DNA of 64,000 nt from NCBI GenBank assembly GCA_015178975.1, contig WHVD01000019.1, forward strand, positions 372,001-436,000, read 5' to 3'. Below the pieces are notes generated by a model. The model saw nothing but the letters and a program-made list of their open reading frames with translations. It did not search any database and was not told where the DNA came from. Shown here piece after piece: positions 55,634-64,000 of the stretch; the stretch's first letter is position 1; each line of letters opens with the position of its first letter. The stretch comes from Hysterangium stoloniferum. Its lineage: Eukaryota; Basidiomycota; Agaricomycetes; Hysterangiales; Hysterangiaceae. Position numbers and translations under genes: made by a program.

Positions 55634-57152
55634 TTAGTTCAATATTTCCAGTACTCCAAATCCCTCCACTTCAACTCCCATCTCATCTGAAATCTCTGTC
55701 CTAATTTCCACTCCCTTCACCATTTCCTGTATCTCCTCATCTTCACTTTCCAGCTTTTCTCCCAATACCCACCTCTTCTCAACCATATCCACCAATGGAC
55801 CATTCAGCTGGTCTTTTTCCTTATTGGCATATCTTTCAGAAACTGCAATTATGCTGATACTGACCATTACCTTCTCCAAGAATTTGTTTGGTCTCCAGAA
55901 GTTTTGATTCATCATCTGGAATCCCTTTTCTTGCATGTCATTATGATGCTCTAAGGTTTCCTGAGTTTTCATCAACTCCATCCTGATAAATACCATCACA
56001 TTTACAGTATCTCTGAGGAGTCTGATACTGGTATCATCTTCCACACTTGGCCCTACAGTTTCTAAGGCTTGGTTGTTTCCAAGGTTTCTGCAATCACTAT
56101 TTTTTCAGCCTTCTCCATTTTTTTCCACCTTTTTTTGGCCTTCTGAACCTTTTGCTTTTAAAGTCTGCTTCACAGCAAGAGCACACAGAATCTTGTTTAC
56201 CCTGTACATATGTTCCACCCCATTTTACCTTCTGTCTCCAACAAGTAATACCCTGGCTTGTACATCACTGACACAGAACTTTGTGGGCAGTCTCCACATG
56301 TTCCAGAGCCCTGGTCCTTTGTTTCTGTTTCAGATATTAGTCACATTCTGGAACTCTTACAAAACAATTCACTTTTGGACTCAAAGGCCCAGCCTCCTCC
56401 TCATTCACTTCATAAGCTTTCTGCTATTGTTTTCCATTATTGGAAACATGTGGAACATTACTGGTTCACTCACCTTTCCATCCCATTTAGCCTCTGCTCT
56501 TCTGCCTCGGCATTGCTGTTTCTTCTTCACCTCATCCTGCAATCTCCAATCCTCTGCTATTTTCCAAAACCATTCCCTCCTCTGCTCCTCTTTCTCTTTC
56601 TCCACCTTAATCCACTCCAACTCATGCTTTTCCACCTCTTCCACCTCTTCCACCTCTCTCAACTCCCATGCCAACTCTTTCACCCTTGTAAGGCTGTGGT
56701 ATCAGCCTCACTCAGTTGGTAACAGATAGGACAGAATTATTATGTTGGGTGATTCTTCTCTACTCTAAGACAGATGTTTCTTCTAAAATATAGGGATCGG
56801 AACCCTATAGTATTTGCAAGTCTATATTGGGGTAAGAAGAGATGAGGGTCCCAACCTTGGTCCAGATCCACTGGGAGGGGAGTATGGAGAAACTGATCTT
56901 ATTGAGTCTCATCTCAAGTTGGGCTCGGTGAGAGGGAATAATTAGAGTGCAGTTGTGGTTGGCCATGTCTGTGTAGTAAGTTTGTGTGGTAAGACTTCTG
57001 GGATCACACACCTCCTCTTGTTGTCACCTTACCTCCTCCATCCTCTGTTATTTGTGTTGAAGTTCTTCAACTTTCAACATTTCAGCAATTTCAGCTTCTG
57101 AATCTTCCAGAGTGATGGTAAATAAAGGATGGCAAATTGACATGCAAGTCAT
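55634..57152 (-). pseudogene. antisense accessory gene, family D right copy
   Basis: Minus strand, from ATG (57152; MTCMSICHPLF-like start with LEDSEAEIAEML). A charged coiled coil follows (KHELEWIKVEKEKEEQRREW, 56683-56405), then a decayed cysteine cluster (56310-56190, where several Cys codons are changed). The C-terminal domain (56044-55634) has DDTSIRLLRDTVNVMVFIRM, EKVMVSISIIAVSERYA and an acidic tail ending VEGFGVLEILN. About 320 bp of foreign sequence interrupt it near 56690-57010. A TATA-like box lies at 57199-57194. It is the better-preserved copy for the C-terminal domain. Confidence 0.65.
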
Positions 57153-57325
57153 GGTTAAAGAAAGAAAAATCACTATTTGAATATTTGAAAGTCTTTATAC
57201 TCAGATCAGCAGCCAAAACTCTCCACTTCCAAACATGCATTTTTTCATGACACATAATGGATAACTGATGGTTCAATGCTCAGTACCTAATCACCTCTAT
57301 GGGACTTCGGCCTAACAGGGGGTAC

Positions 57326-57869
57326 TATTATGACCCATTCCCAGATACTTCAATCTTCCATAATTATCCATATCTTTCCTTATCTTTCCAACCTGACTTT
57401 CCAACCTGACTTCCAACCACAGAACATTTAGAGTTCTGATACTTCTGAACCTCATCCTTTTTCCACATTTGGTAACTTGTCAGTCAACAAGTATTCATTT
57501 GTTTGCTTGTTGTATTCCTGTTTTGGAATACTTACCCTAATCCATCTTATTATGATTTTAGTTTGTAGTACAATAACAAAAGAACTTATAATGTTTTGAT
57601 GAATTTGTACTTTACCTCAAATCTGATATCAACTTAGTTTCTTATTCCTTCCTTCTTTGTCTACACTCAATATTCAGAACTCTTCAGAACTTTGAATATC
57701 TGTAATCCTCTGGCATAAATCCCGTCTCTGAAATTAAGGACATTCTGAGCATTTGTGTAGGGGTGCAGCACATAATCTCAAGCCAATGTCCTGACCCTAT
57801 CTGGAAGTTCCCAAGTTCCTGGTTATTTTCCAATAGTTCTGGAATAAGTTCCCAACATGGCACTTAACA
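57326..57869 (+). repeat. 3' LTR of right family-D element
   Basis: 544 bp. The first bases TATTATGACCC are mutated from TGTTACGACCC. Preceded by the purine tract AACAGGGGGTAC. Confidence 0.9.
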
Positions 57870-58757
57870 GGGAGGCCTGACTCTATAAATGTAGTGGAGC
57901 CTGGCTTCAACTTATGTATGTGTTGCACCCTTGTACAAACTGTTAGGGTGCTCCAGTATTTCAAACAGAGCAGATAGTACAATAGAGACAAAGTTCAATA
58001 CTTAGCTCAATTGGCTGGGGGGCTGAAATACTAAGAGTCATAAAGTAAGAGTTCACAGCTTGCCAAAAACATCTTTGAGGGTATTGAGAAGGGAGGAAAG
58101 GGACTGAGAACTACAGTAAATAGGGAATAATCTAAGTCAATTTTTGAACTGAAGAACTGTAGTATACATGAAGAAGATTTTATACTACAATGGGATGGAT
58201 GACTAGAGGGCCAATCAAGGAAGTGAAAGGTTAAATGGATCATAAGAAGTTGATGACAAGGTGGAAAGAGTAAATGTAAGATATTAACAATACTAAAGGG
58301 GTCTGAGGTGGCAAGTGAGACATGTAGGAAGAGACAGTGATGGGGGAGCAAATGGGACAGAGATGGGATGAAAAGCCAAAAGGTTAACTATGTATTATAC
58401 TGAAACAGGTGTTTGGGATGCTGTGAGTGGTGATACCTAGGGTGGGGTTCCAACAGTGAGTCAACAGAGGGTTTTGAGTCTAAGACAGGTTGTGGGGGTC
58501 CAAAATGATGGGATCCTAACACACAGCAACCTTACCTTGCATGACTGGATGTCAGTCTTTGCATATATTGATATTAAAAATAGTATGAGTTGACTTATTG
58601 TAATACACAATCTACAAGTGGAAAATAGACTTGTAATAATAGTACTTATTTGTCAATCAATGTGTCAGTTAGTGAATCACCTTCTGACTTGATAGGTAGG
58701 ATGCTAGTTTAGGTGTACACTGGTTCTGGCATGCATTAACCTCAGAAAGCATGGTCC

Positions 58758-60046
58758 TGTTACGACCCATGGAGGATAGTCACAATTCATTGAATACACA
58801 AAATTTTATGAAAAACTCCTCATGTTTTTAAGTGAGACTATTTCTCCTGGCTATGACTACATGTTTTAGGGATTTATATTTCATTAACCCAAAATTTCAT
58901 CTTTAAGACTTGTACACTCCCTTAAAATATGCACAAATGTCATGATTATACAAGATTATCTGGGTTGTTACCTAATCTTTGGGATAAAATACATTCTCTA
59001 GTATCTCCATGACTTTTAAAATGTCCACAAACATTATAGTTAACCAAAATTACTTGGGTTATGACTTAATCTTTGGGATAAGATGGGTTCTCTTGTATAT
59101 TATGCAAACTTTCAAATATAGTTTATATAATTTAAATTTATTTGGTTTAGAAAGTTAACCAGAACTATCTGGCCAACCAATCCATGTTATGGAATTTATC
59201 CCCAAAAGGATAATCTATATATGTTTGTTTGACTAACTTTTGTCAGATACAAGATAAATATTAATATTTCCTTATTCTCCAGAATATTATCTGATAGACT
59301 GAATTTGCTTAAATATTAATTCTACAACAAACAATATAAATATATATACTTTAGCGGACAAATAACTTTTAAAATTTTGGGTTATCCTCCCATGTGCTTG
59401 GCACACCATCGGACCTGATCGGACCTCATGCAAAACTCCAATTGTTTGCAAACTGTCGGTATTCCGACTAACCCCATTAAGCACCTTCATTGTTCCTGAT
59501 TAGTATTTCCATCTGCCCCTTATCCTATATAACCAGTTTATGCCTTTTCTGCCCCCATAGTAATCTATGTCCAGATTTATAATGTTCCATCTATTGGTCT
59601 CTGTTTTCATGTCACTCTATATGTAGTTCCATCTTCTCCATTAGTACTTTCCTTTGTTCTGTTTTTATTCAGATAAGTGCCAGATTTCCATATATATGCT
59701 GCTCATGTATTGTAGTATTAGGACAATCAGAATATTGACTCAGAACACTCCTAAACAACTCTCATAGTCTCACTCTAAATATCCCGCTCTCCACCTCTGC
59801 TTGCACTCATATACCTTCAGTTTCCAACTCTCAGTCTCTGACCCTCCAACCAACCCTCAACTAATCCTTCGGCTTCCAATTGGTGACTTACTGAGAGGAC
59901 TAGTTGACAGGACTAGTTTCCCGCCCACCTGAAATTTAAGGACACCTGACAGTAATTTGCAAGGGTGCAGCACATAAGCTGAAGCCAAGTCCTTCCACTC
60001 AGTCCCCATTGGTCTACCAACATCAGTCAGTTTTCTGTTCTTAACA
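58758..60046 (+). mobile_element. solo LTR, family A-like, split by element H3
   Basis: TGTTACGACCCA...TTCTTAACA with near-TSD ggtcc/ggacc (58753-58757, 60047-60051). Net size about 666 bp. It shares GACAATCAGAATATTGACTC and the R-U5 motif with element A. Confidence 0.85.
58772..59389 (+). mobile_element. TIR element H (copy 3), uninterrupted
   Basis: 618 bp, GAGGATAGTCACAATTC...GGGTTATCCTC, TSD ccatg at 58767-58771 and 59390-59394. It has one or two units where H1 has the 19-bp array. Confidence 0.85.
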
Positions 60047-60051
60047 GGACC

Positions 60052-60753
60052 ACAATTAGCATCCTCCTATGAAAAATGAGGAAATAGGTGAACCACCCCT
60101 AGGAAAAGAGTGGTTCCATCACCAATTCTAACAATTGATGCCAAGGGTGTAGTTTGAAGCAACCTTGGTCAGGTGGTTTGGCACTGGCAAGACATGTTGT
60201 GACTAATCACAGTCACATAGTTATTTAATGTCACAATTGTCTGTAAGTGTATATTCTTAATAGTGCATTATAGAAGTAGCTGTACCAACATTATGCATTG
60301 TGACAACATCTACTGATTTTCCATTTTTGAAGGGAAAATTTGGCAGTCATGTGACCTCTTACATGCCCAAATATAGTAAGTGTCAAAATACACACAACAA
60401 CCCAGGTCAAAAATTTAACAAAAACCAGTCTCAAATGATATTAAGGTATATTTTGTCTTGCACTTCACATTTAAATGGCAAACTGATTAGCCAGATTTAT
60501 AGATGCTGATATTAAAGGACTCAAGCTGTGGGCAAACATAAAATACCATGGAAATCAAGTTCTGCTGGATAATATCCTCAGAATGTTTGAGGAAGGCCAA
60601 TCTTTATCACTTTTAATTTTAAAAATCTTTTGTCATATTTCCTAGCCTTGCTCCCTTAAAAAAAAATTCTAAGGGCACATTTGGCACATCATGTGACATA
60701 GGCACCCATATTACATCAGGTGCTGGATTTGTGGAGCACCCATTCCTGGTCAG
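60052..60753. other. no recognised gene
   Basis: Mixed, decayed sequence between two LTRs; a 69-codon frame at 60300 has no recognisable features. Confidence 0.4.
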
Positions 60754-61581
60754 TATTAGGATCCTCACCCTTTTGGGCCCCCACAGCTTAGTCTTACCTT
60801 GGTAACCCTTCTGGGACCCTGACACCAGTGCCTTGGACTATGGAGCCACTGCCATAAGACCCCAACACTTGGTTTATGCTGGGATCTCTGTCTTTCAGCC
60901 CCTGGAACTTGTTTCTACCCTGGACACCTTTCTGGCACCCTGACATTGGCACCCTGGGGCCACCACCTCAGCACCCTATCACTTGGTTTACTGTAGATTA
61001 TCCATCTAGTCATTCCATTCAATCTCCATCCTGACACTCCCTTCATCTGCTCTACATGTAACACTATTTGCCACCTCATACTCTTTAGAATACTTTTGTC
61101 ACATCCCATTTAGTTCTAGTTTGTTCCTTGTTCCTTCCCATGCTTCTTTTGACCTGTCATGACCTCTTGCTTCTCCAATCAGCCTTCCAATCATCCTTTA
61201 CACTCAGTATAGAGTCTTTCCCATATATGCTACAGTTCCTTAGTTGAAACTCAACTTAGATTATCTAGTGTTTAATTCCCTCTACCATCCTCCTATTCTC
61301 ATTGAAGATGTCATTGGCCAGCCATAACTCTTACTTCCTTGAACTCTTAGCATTTTGGCTCTCTGGTTGATTGAGCTAAGTGTTGTCTTTAGTCTCCATC
61401 ATACTATCCACTCTGTTTGAAACACTGGAGCACCCTAACAGTTCTTGTGAGGGTGCAACACATGTACATTGAAGCCAAGCTCCACCTTGTCTTATAGAAT
61501 TGGACATCCCAATTAGTACAATTCACCATTTTTGGATCTCTGAAATCATCCCCTTTTGCCCCCTTTGCTTAGATCTTAACA
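60754..61581 (+). mobile_element. solo LTR, family E
   Basis: 828 bp, TATTAGGATCC...AGATCTTAACA with near-TSD gtcag/gtcaa (60749-60753, 61582-61586). It contains a diverged R-U5 motif (GAGGGTGCAACACATG ... GAAGCCAAG) at 61447-61481. Confidence 0.7.
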
Positions 61582-61586
61582 GTCAA

Positions 61587-62247
61587 GTGGTGAATTTTAT
61601 TTATTTATTTTATTTATGTATCTATTTGTTTCACTTTGGCACAGGTTTGCATAGCTCAGTCCTTGATATCAAGTTAGTGTGAAAGTTTGACAGAGGCAGT
61701 TTGGACTAGCAGAAGATATCACAAGCATTGTGTTTTCTCACAGAAATCAGAAGGGCCTGCCCAGCTTGGTGCCTAGTCAAAGTTGTCAAGCACTGACAGA
61801 AAACTTCCCATACTTCACTATAATTAGTTACATATCTTAGATTAATACTAATGGTTTCTTAACATGAATTCCACCTTCTAGCCATGAAATCAAATGAACA
61901 AAAATATTTGGTTTCCAGATCAAGCTCATTATAGGTGTGCCCACTTGGCTAGCTAGTTAGTATGTACATAACCTCAAATTGTTGAATATGTTGATTTTGG
62001 ATTATAGTTCACTTTCAGACACTATTGATTGTGCTGATATTTTACACTTTTGTAGTACTGTACAGTTGCTTAATAACAATACCATTGTTTTTGTTCACAT
62101 CCACCATGTATCTGTATACCTCCCCACCCTAATTCTAACAGGTTATCAGCCCTACAGACACAATGTTGTTCCTTCAAGTAATCACTTATTGTATTATTTT
62201 GTTTAGGTAGCTGTATTAAAGGACTTATAGGCTGCATTACTCACATG
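61587..62247. other. no recognised gene
   Basis: AT-rich; a 75-codon frame at 61979 looks fortuitous. Confidence 0.4.
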
Positions 62248-62685
62248 TGTTAGGATCCTATCATTTCAGACCTCCACAACTTGGTTTTACTCTTGTAACT
62301 CTCTGGCACCCTGCTATTGGTATCCCCAACCATGGTCTCACCACCTGTGGCACCCTGACACATGTTTCTTTGTAGATTACCCTTTTAGTCATCCCATCCC
62401 ATCTCACCCCAATGCCCCCCCATCACCCATCCGACATGCATGCCCCACCTGCCACCCCACAACCCCTAGAACACATGTGTCCCATCACACCCAGCCCCAG
62501 CCCAATCCCCATCCCCTCCCCCACTCCCTTGATCAGCCTTCCAATGATCCATCATACTTTGTATAAGAACCCTATCATATATATGCTGTAGTTCTTCAGT
62601 TCAAATATCAACTTAGTGAGTATGAAATACCTGTCAGCCTTCCAATATCATTCTCCTTTCTGTCTTTAGACTTTAGATCTTAACA
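62248..62685 (+). mobile_element. solo LTR, family E, shorter variant
   Basis: 438 bp, TGTTAGGATCC...AGATCTTAACA with near-TSD acatg/gcatg (62243-62247, 62686-62690). A C-rich stretch lies at 62395-62530. Confidence 0.7.
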
Positions 62686-62828
62686 GCATGAGAAGGGTCA
62701 GGGCAGTACATTCAACTTGCAGAATACCTCTGCAGTTGGTTAACTCCTGTGGGAAGGGCTCCACACTTCATCTAATAATGGAAAATGAGAATTGCTTTCA
62801 GAAACTAGGGGAGGATAATTATAGTACA

Positions 62829-63646
62829 TGTTACGACCGGAATTCCCACTGGACTCCAGGCACTAACTTATATGCACCCATGCCCTATATGCACCCATTG
62901 TCAGTTTACTGGAATTCCCACTGGACTCTGTACATCAGACTTGTCTACATTTGACTTCATTACGTTGTGTTTCAGTCACCGGAATACCCACCAGACTCTA
63001 TTCCTGTCTATGTCCGACCTCATCCCACGCATCAGTCACTGGACCCCCGCTCGGAAAACCCATCACCCCTCTAACAGAGCCCCATTCCCATTTTAGTCAA
63101 ATGACCTGTCACAATTCGGACTCCGCTCCCGCTCCATTTCCCGTTATGGTTTATGATTTGTCACGATTCAGACTCCACTCCGTTCCATCCCATTCCTAAC
63201 ACCAAATTTGGTGTTTACTATTCCCGTTTTATGTTTTGCTAGTTTCATTTCATTATTACTGGATTTGGTATGACATTCATTCCATGGTCTATTTAGTCTG
63301 GCAGATGTTGTACATACAATCCAGTCAGAAAATCAGCTTAGATTCCCCCCAGTAATCTAATATGTTTTCCGCTCTAAACTCCTACTTGAATTACACTGCT
63401 CACACTAGTCAGAGCCCACAGGCTCTGGCACATCTATCTCTCTTATTTATCCCGACCTCTTGACCCATGACCTCTGACCTACGACCCCTCAACTCACGAA
63501 CCCCACCCAGATTCCCCAGGATTCCCATCCGTCTGTCTGAAATTGGACAACATGATCTCACGAGGGCACAGCCTATAAGCTGAAGCCAAGTCCTACTGGA
63601 TATCCTGTGGGTTTCTCCGGAAACCTGCCATGTACATACCCTAACA
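62829..63646 (+). repeat. 5' LTR of a family-C gypsy element
   Basis: 818 bp, TGTTACGACCGG...TACCCTAACA. A primer site and gag follow directly, so this is a 5' LTR, not a solo one. The R-U5 motif is at 63560-63594. Confidence 0.9.
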
Positions 63647-63648
63647 GT

Positions 63649-63659
63649 ATTTTCTGACT
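63649..63659 (+). promoter_or_regulatory. self-complementary primer-binding site, family C
   Basis: ATTTTCTGACT, 2 nt after the LTR, is exactly complementary to AGTCAGAAAAT at 63323-63333. Confidence 0.75.
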
Positions 63660-63683
63660 AAGACTCACAGATTGTTCTCAATA

Positions 63684-64000
63684 TACCACCAAGAAGAAAA
63701 GCGCACGCACAGGCATCATTACCTGGACCGTCGACTCTTCATTGCCCGTTAACTTTGTATACCAGCCAGATGCTTGCGAACCAGTCAGAAGCCATGGAAG
63801 AAGCCTGTATCAAAGAAGTCCCAGAAAACCAGGATGAATCTGAGCACGAGGACGAATCTGTGGCCCCCAACAAGGGCAAAGGTGTCGAAAATCCTCTGTC
63901 CAATGATCGACTGCCACTTTCAGATCCCACCTCTGAGTATTTAGCAATCACTTTAGAAAGGTTGATGAATCATATGCTCGGAGAAGGCAAAAAGAAAGAT
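63684..64000 (+). CDS. gag: Gag N-terminus of family-C gypsy element, partial
   Basis: Open to the window edge. It begins with IPPRRKAHAQ, which aligns with MPPRKNAKP of element A Gag, so the start codon appears changed from ATG to ATA. The next in-frame ATG is at 63770 (MLANQSEAMEEACIKE). The visible part is acidic (ENQDESEHEDES) and corresponds to the acidic leader of Gag; the core lies outside the window. Confidence 0.7.

Larger units (their letters stand above)
37825..57869 (+). mobile_element. family-D Ty3/gypsy chromovirus, right copy, degenerate, heavily nested
   Basis: 5' LTR 37825-40500, primer site 40503-40513, gag from 40535, pol fragments, an antisense accessory gene (57152-55634), polypurine tract and 3' LTR 57326-57869. 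TSD gggag at 37820-37824 and 57870-57874 ties both ends together across 20 kb. The RT and RNase H part of pol (between LAPHRPY at 42640 and VNPHN at 50336) is missing. Reading frames carry many stops. Confidence 0.85.
37295..58521 (-). mobile_element. solo LTR, family E, split by a 20-kb gypsy insertion
   Basis: The plus strand starts TGTTAAGATTTAAGCC at 37295 and ends GGATCCTAACA at 58521, with TSD cacag at 37290-37294 and 58522-58526. The parts 37295-37824 and 57875-58521 match, in inverse orientation, the LTR at 60754-61581. About 460 bp of foreign sequence (around 37330-37797, with a copia-LTR-like TTTCTGGGTAAAAAGTG) also lie in the left part. Confidence 0.8.

Noticed and set aside
62395-62530. 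C-rich stretch (CCCCCC runs) as a possible structured or i-motif element.
   Set aside because: It lies in a degenerate LTR E copy and is not shared with the other E copies; probably local drift.

Overview
The window is a transposon graveyard from a fungal nuclear genome, most likely an Agaricomycete (mushroom-forming basidiomycete). The evidence is chromodomain Ty3/gypsy elements of the Tf1/sushi type, a spliced DUF6533-type membrane-protein gene with roughly 50-nt introns, and basidiomycete-type DDE and Tc1 transposases. I cannot name the species. Host genes are confined to about 26.8-29.8 kb; nearly everything else is mobile elements, most of them inserted into each other. Most boundaries below rest on target-site duplications (TSDs) read directly from the sequence. 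LTR family letters (A-J, N) and DNA-element names (K, L, H) are local labels.

Left block (about 1.4-23.2 kb): a degenerate family-D Ty3/gypsy element on the minus strand (3' LTR near 1.4-1.67 kb, 5' LTR near 22.8-23.2 kb). It is interrupted by a 1.4-kb LTR-like insertion (2525-3928), solo LTR B containing solo LTR C (4275-5680), solo LTR G containing solo LTR F (6759-8443), and element J. J contains a young, nearly complete gypsy element A (9852-17067, TSD taact, LTRs differing at two sites). Further on come a TIR element H with a 19-bp tandem array, and a solo LTR I split by a small inversion. Middle (23.2-37.3 kb): a broken Tc1 transposase, a probable nuclear mitochondrial insertion (large-subunit rRNA), two host membrane-protein genes on opposite strands, and a Ty1/copia element (30674-36085, TSD gtgaa) with a half-tRNA-iMet primer site.

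Right block (37.3-58.5 kb): solo LTR E (minus, TSD cacag) split by a 20-kb family-D gypsy element (plus, TSD gggag). Its 5' LTR holds LTR C, which holds LTR F. Its body holds DNA transposon K (TA target, containing LTR B, element H with LTR I, and a MITE), Tc1 fragments, and LTR C containing element N with a 20-bp satellite. Right end (58.7-64 kb): solo LTRs A' (split by H), E and E, then the 5' LTR and gag start of a family-C element that runs off the window.

The most interesting signals are shared by these gypsy elements. (1) An accessory gene lies antisense between pol and the 3' LTR, with its own TATA box about 50 nt before the ATG in three copies; it encodes a charged coiled coil and, in family D, a Zn2Cys6-like cysteine cluster. 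(2) Three families carry an 11-nt primer-binding site, two bases after the 5' LTR, that is complementary to an internal LTR site, the hallmark of self-priming. (3) A motif near the 3' end of otherwise different LTRs is conserved and flanked by a possible stem with a compensatory change.
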